A stretch of DNA of 64,000 bases. It comes from Chryseobacterium ginsenosidimutans (lineage in GTDB: Bacteria > Bacteroidota > Bacteroidia > Flavobacteriales > Weeksellaceae). Made by a program: the position numbers and the translations under genes. Location: the NCBI RefSeq assembly GCF_030823405.1, contig NZ_JAUSXC010000001.1, positions 3,951,001 to 4,015,000 on the forward strand. The letters run 5' to 3'. Below the pieces are notes generated by a model. It was not told the DNA's origin. It saw only the letters and a list, made by a program, of their open reading frames with translations, and ran no database searches. Of the stretch, positions 53,468 through 61,455 are shown piece by piece; within the stretch, counting starts at the first letter, position 1; every line of letters begins with the position of its first letter.

Positions 53468-54139
53468 TTAAAAGCTGAAATTATTGTCCTTCAAATACTT
53501 GTTGAAAATCTGCTCACCGCTTTTTATAGAATTCACCGCCCAACGGATTTTCATTCTTAATAATTTCTCTTCGTTAAGCTTGTAATCAATATTTGATTTC
53601 ATCAACTTTTGTTTCAATTCATACATACAGATTGAAGCTGCGACTGAAACATTAAAACTTCTTGTAAAACCGAACATGGGAATTGCTAATGTTTCGTCCG
53701 CAAAATTTAAAATTTCCTGAGAAACGCCTTCCATCTCGGTTCCGAAAACTAAGGCAATCGGTTCGTTAATTTCATATTCAGGCAACATTTTAGCATTATT
53801 TTCCAGCGAAACTGCAACAATTTTGTATCCTTTATCTTTAATTTTCTGAAAAGATTCCATATTTCTAGGCAGCTTTTCAACCTCAACCCAAGTATCCGCA
53901 CCTTTTGTTACCCGAAGATTGGGCTCGAAATTATTTTCCTCCTGCAGAGCCACGACCTTATGAAAACCGCAGGCTTCCACGGAACGTACAATGGCGGCAG
54001 CATTTCGAAACTGATAAACATCTTCTAAAACAGGAAGTATAAAATCTGAACTCTCAGGTGAGAAATGTTCAATTTTCGCTAATCTTTCCTCCGTTAAAAA
54101 CTGTTGCAAATACTCATAAGTTTGTGCTAAATCTTTCAT
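53468..54139 (-). CDS. TrmH/SpoU family RNA 2'-O-methyltransferase
   Basis: A 223-residue SPOUT methyltransferase. Motif 1 with the catalytic Asn/Arg is FRNAAAIVRSVEACGF, motif 2 is ALVFGTEMEGVSQEI, and motif 3 is IPMFGFTRSFNVSVAASICMYEL. The extra C-terminal helix (RMKIRWAVNSIKSGEQIF) resembles TrmH, which methylates G18 of tRNA; this makes a tRNA target likely. It is 28 bases upstream of the barrel gene in the same direction. Confidence 0.93.
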   Translation of the reverse strand: MKDLAQTYEYLQQFLTEERLAKIEHFSPESSDFILPVLEDVYQFRNAAAIVRSVEACGFHKVVALQEENNFEPNLRVTKGADTWVEVEKLPRNMESFQKIKDKGYKIVAVSLENNAKMLPEYEINEPIALVFGTEMEGVSQEILNFADETLAIPMFGFTRSFNVSVAASICMYELKQKLMKSNIDYKLNEEKLLRMKIRWAVNSIKSGEQIFNKYLKDNNFSF

Positions 54140-54219
54140 TCATTTTCAAATCTTTGCAAATTAACGTAATTTTGAGGAATCCTCCCGAACGAGGGTTAAA
54201 AATCTAAGTAAAGTCCTGT

Positions 54220-55236
54220 ATGAAAAGAAAAGTCCTGCTAATATATACCGGTGGAACCATCGGTATGGAGAAAGATTATGAAACCGGAAGCCTTCGCGCC
54301 TTTGATTTTGGAAATATTTTTGAAAAAATGCCGGAAATGAAGTTAATGGAATGTGAAGTTTTTGTTCATCCTTTCTCAAAACCGTTGGATTCTTCAGATA
54401 TGGGAACGGAAGAATGGAAAATTATCGCTCATTATATCCACAAAAATTATGATGAATTTGACGGGTTTTTGATTCTTCACGGAACGGATACAATGTCTTA
54501 CACCGCTTCAGCATTAAGTTTTATGTTAAAAGGATTAAAAAAGCCTGTGATTTTAACGGGTTCGCAACTTCCAATCGGAGATTTACGAACGGATGCAAAA
54601 GAAAATCTTTTGACAAGTTTATATTATGCAAGTTTATATGAAAATGAAGAGGCGGTGATTCAGGAAGTTGCCATTTATTTTGAATATAAACTGTTGAGAG
54701 GAAACCGAACATTAAAATATTCTGCAGAGTATTTTGATGCTTATGCTAGTCCCAACTACCCTATTCTTGGGCAATCAGGCGTTCATTTAAATATCATTAA
54801 AGACAATCTTCACCGTTGTGACCCGACAATTGATTTTCATGTAGACGATTATATTTCGGAAGATATTATTTTCTGGAGAATTTTTCCGGGAATGAATCTG
54901 AATCATTTCAAAGAAATTCCTAAAATGAAAGTTCTCATTCTTCAGGTATTCGGTTCGGGAACCATCTTCAGCAGTGAAAAAACATTGGAAACGCTCCAAC
55001 AAATCAGAAATAACGGAACTGAGATTGTAGTGGTAAGTCAGTGTATATCAGGTGGGATATCATTTGGGAAATATGAAAACAGTAATATTTTTTCGAGGAT
55101 CGGAGCTATCAGCGGAAAAGATATGACTGCAGAAAGTGCGATTACAAAAGCAATGCATTTAATAGATAACCCAAGCTATAAAGGGAGCTTTTCTGATAAC
55201 TTTGCAAGAAACCTTTGTGGAGAAATTTCCGAGTAA
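54220..55236 (+). CDS. ansA: Type I (cytosolic) L-asparaginase
   Basis: Hydrolyses asparagine to aspartate and ammonia, 338 residues. Both catalytic threonines are seen: TGGTIGM near residue 10-16 and HGTDTMSYTASALSF at about 88-102 with the DT pair. LTGSQLPIGDLRTDAKENL follows. It has no signal peptide, as expected for the type I enzyme. TAATTTTG at 54167-54174 may be the -7 box. It lies next to tRNA-Ser but has its own direction and probable transcript. Confidence 0.93.
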   Translation: MKRKVLLIYTGGTIGMEKDYETGSLRAFDFGNIFEKMPEMKLMECEVFVHPFSKPLDSSDMGTEEWKIIAHYIHKNYDEFDGFLILHGTDTMSYTASALSFMLKGLKKPVILTGSQLPIGDLRTDAKENLLTSLYYASLYENEEAVIQEVAIYFEYKLLRGNRTLKYSAEYFDAYASPNYPILGQSGVHLNIIKDNLHRCDPTIDFHVDDYISEDIIFWRIFPGMNLNHFKEIPKMKVLILQVFGSGTIFSSEKTLETLQQIRNNGTEIVVVSQCISGGISFGKYENSNIFSRIGAISGKDMTAESAITKAMHLIDNPSYKGSFSDNFARNLCGEISE

Positions 55237-55248
55237 TTTCATTTTGGG

Positions 55249-55279
55249 TTTGTACATTCAATAAAATAAGCTATTTTTG
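55249..55279 (+). promoter_or_regulatory. tRNA-Ser promoter
   Basis: TTTG (55249-55252), 19 bases, then TATTTTTG (55272-55279), 12 bases before the mature tRNA 5' end. Confidence 0.75.
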
Positions 55280-55291
55280 CAGTCTCAATAA

Positions 55292-55378
55292 AGAGAGGTG
55301 TCCGAGTGGTTGAAGGAGCTACCCTGGAAAGGTAGTATGCGGGTAACTGTATCGAGGGTTCGAATCCCTTCCTCTCTG
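55292..55378 (+). tRNA. tRNA-Ser (anticodon GGA)
   Basis: An 87-base type II tRNA. The acceptor stem AGAGAGG (55292-55298) pairs with CCTCTCT (55371-55377), discriminator G at 55378. The anticodon stem CTACC/GGTAG encloses the loop CTGGAAA, anticodon GGA at 55326-55328 (reads UCC and UCU). The long variable arm and GGTTCGAATCCC T-arm are clear. The CCA end is not encoded. The integrase gene of the adjacent element starts 218 bases after it. Confidence 0.96.
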
Positions 55379-55382
55379 CAAT

Positions 55383-55417
55383 AGACTTGTAAATCAATGA
55401 TTTATGAGTCTTTTTTA
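55383..55417 (+). terminator. Terminator directly after tRNA-Ser
   Basis: AGACTTGTAAATC (55383-55395) pairs with GATTTATGAGTCT (55399-55411) through 13 pairs with two G-U, loop AAT, then a T-run. If integration used the tRNA 3' end, this terminator belongs to the element. Confidence 0.8.
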
Positions 55418-55512
55418 TTTTATAATATCTTTATTCTAAAGAAGTTATATTATACTTTATTACTATCTACTAATTTAACCACTTAAGTGAATAAGTTAAA
55501 AAATTCATTTAT

Positions 55513-55552
55513 AGGTTGCAAAAAAGGTTGCAATTTCTTTCTTGAGGTTGCA
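55513..55552 (+). repeat. Three direct copies of AGGTTGCA before the integrase gene
   Basis: AGGTTGCA occurs at 55513-55520, 55525-55532 and 55545-55552 (start-to-start 12 and 20 bases), 45 bases before the integrase ATG and about 135 bases from the tRNA end. Directly repeated octamers near the attachment site are what arm-type binding sites of tyrosine integrases look like. The rest of the 55418-55596 stretch is AT-rich, with nothing else seen. Confidence 0.55.
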
Positions 55553-55596
55553 TATTAAAATCATAAAAATCAACAAGTTAACAAACTACATAAGTA

Positions 55597-56799
55597 ATGG
55601 AAATAAGCAAGTTAAATATCTTATTTGTTATTTCTAAAAGCAGAATTAATAAAGCTGGTTTAGCACCATTATTTTGCAGAATAACATATCAAGATGAAAG
55701 GAAACAGTTTGCCATAGGTTTATTTATCAACCCAACATATTGGCAAAATACCAAACAGAAAGCACATCCACCTAATGAACATAACAAGTTTATCAACTCT
55801 CAACTAAGTCTGATTAAAAATGAAATTAATCAGGCTTTTTTATTTCTACAGCTTCAAAAATCTGATTTTGATACTGAAAAAATCTACAAACAGTACAAAG
55901 GCGAAACCCAGAATGAAGACAAGACATTGATTGATGTCTTCAATTATCACAATAACAAGATGAAGAGTTTAGTTGGAATTGAAGGCTCAATTAATAGTTG
56001 GGAGAGATACCATAATACCCATAACCACATTAAAGACTTTCTTTGGTCTAAGTTCAAGAGAAAAGATATGAAACTAAAAGATATGCAATTTAGCTTTATT
56101 ACAGACTTTGAATATTTCCTTAAAGTTGAAAAGAAATTCAAGCCTACAACAACCTACAGGAGTATTGGAAGATTCAGAAAGGTTATCAGAGTAGCTGTAG
56201 CAATGGATTATTTAGTTAAAGACCCCTTCCTCTTATATAGAACAAAAGAACCCAAAAAAGAGATTGTTTATTTATCTATGGAAGAATTAAAATCTATTGA
56301 AAACCATAAGTTTGCTTCTGACAGATTACAGCAAGTGGCTGACATGTTTATTTTCTGTTGTTATACAGGTTTAGCATTCCAAGAGATGGCTAATCTTAGA
56401 AGGCAAAATATTATAAAGAAATTTGATGATAATCTATGGATAGAAATGAACAGACAAAAAACAAAGAGAAAACTTTCTGTTCCTCTCCTATCAAAGGCTA
56501 TTGGTATCCTTGACAGGTACCTGGAGCAAGAAAATCCTTTACCTGTAATATCAAATCAAAGATTTAATTCTTACTTAAAAGAAATTGCAGAAATAACAGG
56601 AATAAATAAAACACTTACTCATCATATTGCCAGAAAAACCTTTGCTACAACTATTTTATTGTACAATGACATTCCAATAGAAATAGTCTCCGAATTATTG
56701 GGACACTCTAAAATTTCTATGACACAAGAACATTATGCTAAAATTATGGATAGCAAGGTAAATGATTATATGATAGAATTAAGTAAAAAGCTAAAATGA
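55597..56799 (+). CDS. int: Tyrosine-type site-specific integrase
   Basis: A 400-residue recombinase. It has an N-terminal arm-binding domain (about 8-90, FVISKSRINKAGLAPLFCRIT), a SAM-like core-binding domain (about 110-205) and a catalytic domain. Catalytic residues: H343 and R346 (HHIARKTFATT), H370 (LLGHSKISMT) and the nucleophile Y380 (HYAKI), with a Lys in QKTKRKLSVPL. The first Arg of the R-H-R-Y set is replaced by A260 (YTGLAFQEM), as reported for IntDOT-like integrases of Bacteroidota elements, where a Ser takes its place. It reads away from tRNA-Ser, its likely target. Confidence 0.93.
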   Translation: MEISKLNILFVISKSRINKAGLAPLFCRITYQDERKQFAIGLFINPTYWQNTKQKAHPPNEHNKFINSQLSLIKNEINQAFLFLQLQKSDFDTEKIYKQYKGETQNEDKTLIDVFNYHNNKMKSLVGIEGSINSWERYHNTHNHIKDFLWSKFKRKDMKLKDMQFSFITDFEYFLKVEKKFKPTTTYRSIGRFRKVIRVAVAMDYLVKDPFLLYRTKEPKKEIVYLSMEELKSIENHKFASDRLQQVADMFIFCCYTGLAFQEMANLRRQNIIKKFDDNLWIEMNRQKTKRKLSVPLLSKAIGILDRYLEQENPLPVISNQRFNSYLKEIAEITGINKTLTHHIARKTFATTILLYNDIPIEIVSELLGHSKISMTQEHYAKIMDSKVNDYMIELSKKLK

Positions 56800-56808
56800 C
56801 TTCATTTA

Positions 56809-56843
56809 TTAACTGTGTTGTAGTAATTTTACAGCACAGTTAA
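56809..56843. other. Strong hairpin between integrase and helicase genes
   Basis: TTAACTGTGTTGTA (56809-56822) pairs with TACAGCACAGTTAA (56830-56843) through 14 pairs with one G-U and a 7-base loop. It fills most of the 53-base gap and ends 9 bases before the helicase ATG. There is no U-tract. It could be an operator, an attenuator or a replication/transfer site. Confidence 0.6.
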
Positions 56844-56852
56844 TATAACCCA

Positions 56853-59339
56853 ATGATTACAGAACAAATAGATCCTCTTGATGGATTTAATGTAGAATTT
56901 AAAAAGATTGAAATAAGTGATTTTAATAGTGAACTATACAATGTTGAAAAGGAATTTATTGAACCTGTTAATGGATACATAACAGATGACTTAACACTAA
57001 AATTAACAGAAGATTTATTTGAAGAGAATACTACTGTAATAAATGCTGGTACAGGTCAAGGTAAAACAAAATCCATACTCGACTTAGTTAAAAAATACAC
57101 GGAAACTTCAAACTATTTAGTAATTATTGCTGTACCATCTAAAAATTTAATTGAGCAGTATGTAAAAGATTGTATTGAAAAACTCCACGTTCAGGATAAA
57201 AGAGTTTTCAATTTACTAAATATTGAAGAATATGATTTTTTAGGAGGAGTTCCCAAAACTATATCTAATATAGATTTAAACGAGATTTTTTCAGTAAAAG
57301 ACACTGATGTTTTAGGAGAGCCTACAATTGAAGATTTCAAAATACATGTTCTTACCACTAATGCATTTTTAGGAAACTCAGGAGAAGATGCATTATTTCA
57401 AAATGGTTTTAGAAGAAAATATTTTGAAAAATTGCTTAAATATTGTCAAACAGAAAACAAAAAATTAATTGTTATCTATGATGAAATTCATGATTCAATA
57501 AGTAATTTCAAGGAAGAATATATTTTTAGCCTATGGAAATATCAAGGAATTATACATAAAAATTATATTATCAGTGCAACTTTTAATGAAGCTTCTAAAG
57601 AAGTAATTAAATATCTTTCAGAATTTACAAATAGAAAAATAAAAATTATTGAATCTGACAGAACAATATTTACAGAAAAGCAAGGACGATTACATCTTAT
57701 CTTCAATGATTACAAAAAATATTACAATTTCGAACATTTAACATCTCTAATTGATGATTGTGTTGCTAATGACAGCAAATTTGATATTATTAGTTATTCT
57801 AAAAGTTTGATAAAAGAATTAGAAAGACGCACAACATTATATAATATACCAGAAAAATTAAATTTCTGTTATAATGAGGATTTAGATTTAGATGATATTG
57901 CAAACAAAAGATTCACTAATGAAAAAATCAATTTAGGAACAAATTTTAGCACTGGTGCAAATATTGAAAAAAGCAACCACAAATACATTATTATTCTGCC
58001 TAAGAGAACTTCTATAGATTTCTTTAAAAACAAAGGTATTTTCACTTCTGGTTACAATGCTTTAATACAAACTATTGCGAGACAAAGAATCCCAGGCGAT
58101 ATTTACATCTATATGCCCACACCATATGGTTTATCCAAAAACTCTCTCCCATTTGATGAAGAAGTAGCTAATCACATTTCTGAATTTTTTGATAGATTTA
58201 GAAAAAAGGAAGTCAAAGTTAATTACTCTAAGATAAATGACGAGGTCGATACTTTGAATAATGTTTATTTTAATTTATTAGAGAAAAATTCATTAGCAAG
58301 ACAAAATATATGCAATACTAATAGAAATGGAATGAATAGCTTAAGTTATTTCTCTAAAGAGAAGTTTATTCTTTCAAAGGGTGAAAATTATCTTTCCAGT
58401 CAATTTTTCAATGGTGATATTGCTACATTTACATTTTATTATGCAATTACAAATCAATTTCTAAATTGTAAACTATCAACAATTTCCTTTAATGATTCAA
58501 TTATATTAGATGATGAAAATTTCATAGAAAGTATATCATCGCTGTACAATGATTATGCAGAGCAAATTGTCATAGAAGAAATGCCTTTTATTGAAGACGT
58601 TATTTTTGGAAAAGTCAGAATTAAGGATTACTTCTCGGAATTCACAATTCTTAATAACCTCTTAGAATTTAATGATATTGATAATATATTAGTAGGTCGA
58701 GGAAAAGCAACATATTCACAACAAACCCAAATAAAGAGGCATTTATTATTTCAAGTAATGACACGAGGTGGAGAAGAAGATATAGCCTTATCATCAGAAA
58801 ATATCAATAAATTACTTGCAAATATATATTTTGCTTCTTGCATTAAATTTGCAATTGAAAATACATATTTAGATGAACACGGGAGATATTACAAGCTCAT
58901 TTCAGAAAACCATAAAAATTATTTTGACGATAATACTGAAAGGAGGATTGCCATATATAGTAAATGGAAAAAATTTATTGATTTAATTTATTCTGAAATT
59001 AATTCTACAGGTGATTTATTATCTACTGAGCCATCTGATACTTTCAAGCAATTATTTCAAAATGAAAACATGGTTGAAAATTTAGAAGAGTTAATTGCAA
59101 TTGATAGAGTTTTAAAAAACGATTTTTTTTCATTCAAGAATTCTTATGAAAATACTAAAGATGAAATATCATTTTTTTTCAAAAAATTGTTAGAATTTTT
59201 CTTTGATAAAAATCATAAATATAAGTTCATGCAAAGTGAAAGTCAGAGATTGAGATTTCATCAAGATGTTAAATTAAAAGACTTTAGCAACCTTAAAGTT
59301 AATTTTCTACATGAGAAATTACCAGAAATGATATTGTAA
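56853..59339 (+). CDS. Superfamily 2 DEAD/DEAH-like helicase of the mobile element
   Basis: An 828-residue protein. The N-terminal half is an SF2 motor: Walker A GTGQGKT (66-72), motif II DEIH (210-213), SATF (motif III-like, about 244), IISYSKSL (motif IV-like), and NLGTNFSTGANI with QTIARQR (406-412) for motifs V and VI. The C-terminal approximately 400 residues are Asn/Asp/Phe-rich without recognisable domains. Neither nuclease nor primase motifs are visible. It may start replication or remodel DNA of the element. It is flanked on both sides by strong hairpins. Confidence 0.8.
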   Translation: MITEQIDPLDGFNVEFKKIEISDFNSELYNVEKEFIEPVNGYITDDLTLKLTEDLFEENTTVINAGTGQGKTKSILDLVKKYTETSNYLVIIAVPSKNLIEQYVKDCIEKLHVQDKRVFNLLNIEEYDFLGGVPKTISNIDLNEIFSVKDTDVLGEPTIEDFKIHVLTTNAFLGNSGEDALFQNGFRRKYFEKLLKYCQTENKKLIVIYDEIHDSISNFKEEYIFSLWKYQGIIHKNYIISATFNEASKEVIKYLSEFTNRKIKIIESDRTIFTEKQGRLHLIFNDYKKYYNFEHLTSLIDDCVANDSKFDIISYSKSLIKELERRTTLYNIPEKLNFCYNEDLDLDDIANKRFTNEKINLGTNFSTGANIEKSNHKYIIILPKRTSIDFFKNKGIFTSGYNALIQTIARQRIPGDIYIYMPTPYGLSKNSLPFDEEVANHISEFFDRFRKKEVKVNYSKINDEVDTLNNVYFNLLEKNSLARQNICNTNRNGMNSLSYFSKEKFILSKGENYLSSQFFNGDIATFTFYYAITNQFLNCKLSTISFNDSIILDDENFIESISSLYNDYAEQIVIEEMPFIEDVIFGKVRIKDYFSEFTILNNLLEFNDIDNILVGRGKATYSQQTQIKRHLLFQVMTRGGEEDIALSSENINKLLANIYFASCIKFAIENTYLDEHGRYYKLISENHKNYFDDNTERRIAIYSKWKKFIDLIYSEINSTGDLLSTEPSDTFKQLFQNENMVENLEELIAIDRVLKNDFFSFKNSYENTKDEISFFFKKLLEFFFDKNHKYKFMQSESQRLRFHQDVKLKDFSNLKVNFLHEKLPEMIL

Positions 59340-59341
59340 AC

Positions 59342-59391
59342 TGTACACAATTTTTCCTTTTCTTATATATAGTAAAAGGAAAATTTGTGCA
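59342..59391. other. Long imperfect hairpin after the helicase gene
   Basis: The arms TGTACACAATTTTTCCTTTT (left) and AAAAGGAAAATTTGTGCA (59374-59391) pair along about 18 positions with small bulges around CTTATATATAGT. It is followed directly by a separate terminator hairpin, so its role is probably not termination. Confidence 0.55.
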
Positions 59392-59395
59392 ATTC

Positions 59396-59430
59396 AAAAC
59401 CAATCTCAAAAACCTTGAGGTTGGTTTTTT
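59396..59430 (+). terminator. Terminator after the helicase gene
   Basis: AACCAATCTCAA (59398-59409) and TTGAGGTTGGTT (59415-59426) with one G-U pair, then TTTTCTTTC. Confidence 0.8.
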
Positions 59431-59516
59431 CTTTCTTGAAAGGTACCTGGAAAAGGATATACTTCAAATAATTGAAGAAATTAATTTTTATAATTAACCA
59501 TTAAACAAAAAATATT

Positions 59517-60395
59517 ATGCAGTTAAGACAAAGTGAAAGAAAGAGAACTAAAATTAAAATGGCTCTGCAAGGTGCAAGTGGAACAGGTAAGTCGATAGGC
59601 TCATTGCTAATAGCAAAAGGACTGACAAATGGCGATTTGTCAAAAGTAGCTGTAATAGATACAGAGAATGGAAGTGCTGATTTATATGCTCATTTAGGTA
59701 ACTACAATGTTCTAACAATGTCACCACCATTCACACCTGAGAATTACATTAAAGCTATTGGAGTTTGTGAAAAAGCAGGAATGGAAGTCATTATTATAGA
59801 TTCCATTTCTCATGAATGGGATGAATTGTTGGATTTTCATTCCAGATTAGCAGGAAACAGCTTTACTAACTGGGCAAAAGTTACACCAAGACAAAAGGCA
59901 TTTGTAGATAAAATCCTTCAAGCTAATGCTCATATTATTGCTACTATGAGAACTAAGCAAGATTATGTGTTGAACCAAAAAGACGGTAAATACATTCCTG
60001 AAAAAGTAGGTTTGAAATCAGTTCAAAGAGATGGATTAGATTACGAATTTACTTTAGTGTTTGATATTGATATAAAACATTTTGCTGTATCAAGTAAAGA
60101 CAGAACTGGCTTGTTTATGGGCAAACCTGAATTTCAGATAAGTGAATTGACAGGAAAGTTGATTTTAGATTGGTGTAATAGTGGTGTACCTGGACACCAA
60201 AATAATCTTAATGAACAACAGATAATTCAACAAATTCAATATTGTAATAATATAGCTGAATTACTGGCTTTGTATAAGCAATATCCTGAATATCAAGAGA
60301 GCCTTAAGCCTCATTATGAAGAGAAAAAAAGTCTTTTAATACAATTATCCAATCCTAAAAATTATTCTATAAATGGACACACTAAGACACATTAA
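59517..60395 (+). CDS. Sak4-like RecA-fold ATPase (AAA_24)
   Basis: A 292-residue single-domain ATPase. Walker A is GASGTGKS (19-26), an acidic DTENGSADLY follows the second strand, and Walker B is VIIIDS with D95. The pattern matches phage Sak4-type proteins, compact RecA relatives that assist single-strand annealing recombination. ATG 59517 lies 6 bases after an AT-rich leader with no strong promoter. Its last 23 bases overlap the next gene in another frame, so the two proteins are made together. Confidence 0.88.
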   Translation: MQLRQSERKRTKIKMALQGASGTGKSIGSLLIAKGLTNGDLSKVAVIDTENGSADLYAHLGNYNVLTMSPPFTPENYIKAIGVCEKAGMEVIIIDSISHEWDELLDFHSRLAGNSFTNWAKVTPRQKAFVDKILQANAHIIATMRTKQDYVLNQKDGKYIPEKVGLKSVQRDGLDYEFTLVFDIDIKHFAVSSKDRTGLFMGKPEFQISELTGKLILDWCNSGVPGHQNNLNEQQIIQQIQYCNNIAELLALYKQYPEYQESLKPHYEEKKSLLIQLSNPKNYSINGHTKTH

Positions 60396-61455
60396 GCCTG
60401 CCACATTAGAGCAGGCTTTTGATTTAAGACCAATCAACGAGGCACTAATTGAAAAGTTACCTGGAGATAATACATATATTCCAACTCCAGGTAACTTGCG
60501 AATCCACTCAGAACCTTTACAAACTCAAATTGAATATGCTCATAAACCTTTTATAGAAGCCAATACACAGGAAGTTTATTTACAACATTTGAAAAATGAA
60601 TGCATTATACCTGTATTCAGCAAGGATAACGAAAAGACTATTAGTCATCAGGAGTTCATAGAAATATCTCAAAATTGTATTTCTAATGCATTTCCTAACC
60701 ATTCTATCAGTGAACCTGAAATAAGGGTTTCTCATCAAATTAAAGGTAGAACTCCAGGTGCTATTTATAAGAATGTAAAAGATTTGTTAGACCATGAGAA
60801 AACTATCTATTATGAAAGAATGGCTTTTATTATAAAGATTCCAACAATTGCAGATGATATTAATGGTAATAAACTATCATTAACAATTGGCGGAGTTAGA
60901 GCCTATAATCAGGAGAATCTGTATAATAAGAAAACTTTTGAGAAGTTCAAATTTTTTGTTGGTTTTCAGAATAAAGTATGCTGTAATCTCTGTGTATGGA
61001 GTGATGGATTTGTTGATGATTTAAAAGTGAGTTCTTATGAAGAATTACAATCTAAACTGTTCCAGGTACTTAACAGTTATAATGCAGAGAAACATCTATC
61101 AGAAATGATACAGTTTGCAGATTACTCATTAACTGAACATCAATTTGCTCAATTGTTGGGTAGAACAAGGCTGTATCAGCATTTGCCTAAAAAAGAGAAA
61201 TTAAAGATACCATTGCTACAATTTACTGATAGTCATATTAATACCATTACTAAAGACTATTTTGAAGATGAAAGTTTCTGTAGAGATAATGCTGGAGATA
61301 TAAACCTTTGGAATCTCTACAATCTCTTTACACAAGCAAATAAGAGCAGCTATATAGATACATTTTTAGATAGAAATTTGAATGCTTTTGACTTTACTAA
61401 AGGTATTCAACAAAGTCTCAATGGTAGTTCAAATTATCATTGGTTTTTGAGTTAG
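60373..61455 (+). CDS. DUF3871 family protein
   Basis: A 360-residue protein that matches DUF3871 of Bacteroidota mobile elements (LRPINEALIEKLPGDNTYIPTPG near the N terminus, NKLSLTIGGVRAYNQENLYNKK, FKFFVGFQNKVCCNLCVWSDG, LTEHQFAQLLGRTRLYQHLP). No function is known. It overlaps the Sak4-like gene by 23 bases, and the pair is a recurring arrangement in such elements. Sak4 proteins in phages usually neighbour an annealing protein or SSB, so a DNA-annealing role is a reasonable guess. Its end overlaps the converging membrane-protein gene by 38 bases. Confidence 0.85.
   Translation: MDTLRHIKPATLEQAFDLRPINEALIEKLPGDNTYIPTPGNLRIHSEPLQTQIEYAHKPFIEANTQEVYLQHLKNECIIPVFSKDNEKTISHQEFIEISQNCISNAFPNHSISEPEIRVSHQIKGRTPGAIYKNVKDLLDHEKTIYYERMAFIIKIPTIADDINGNKLSLTIGGVRAYNQENLYNKKTFEKFKFFVGFQNKVCCNLCVWSDGFVDDLKVSSYEELQSKLFQVLNSYNAEKHLSEMIQFADYSLTEHQFAQLLGRTRLYQHLPKKEKLKIPLLQFTDSHINTITKDYFEDESFCRDNAGDINLWNLYNLFTQANKSSYIDTFLDRNLNAFDFTKGIQQSLNGSSNYHWFLS
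60454..60497. repeat. Perfect 13-base inverted repeat inside the DUF3871 gene
   Basis: AAGTTACCTGGAG (60454-60466) and CTCCAGGTAACTT (60485-60497) are exact reverse complements with an 18-base spacer. Each arm holds the octamer TACCTGGA that recurs in the element. Confidence 0.7.

Noticed and set aside
55513..55552. AGGTTGCA copies as a CRISPR array
   Set aside because: The repeats are only 8 bases with 4- and 12-base spacers; there are no cas genes. No CRISPR array was seen anywhere in the window.
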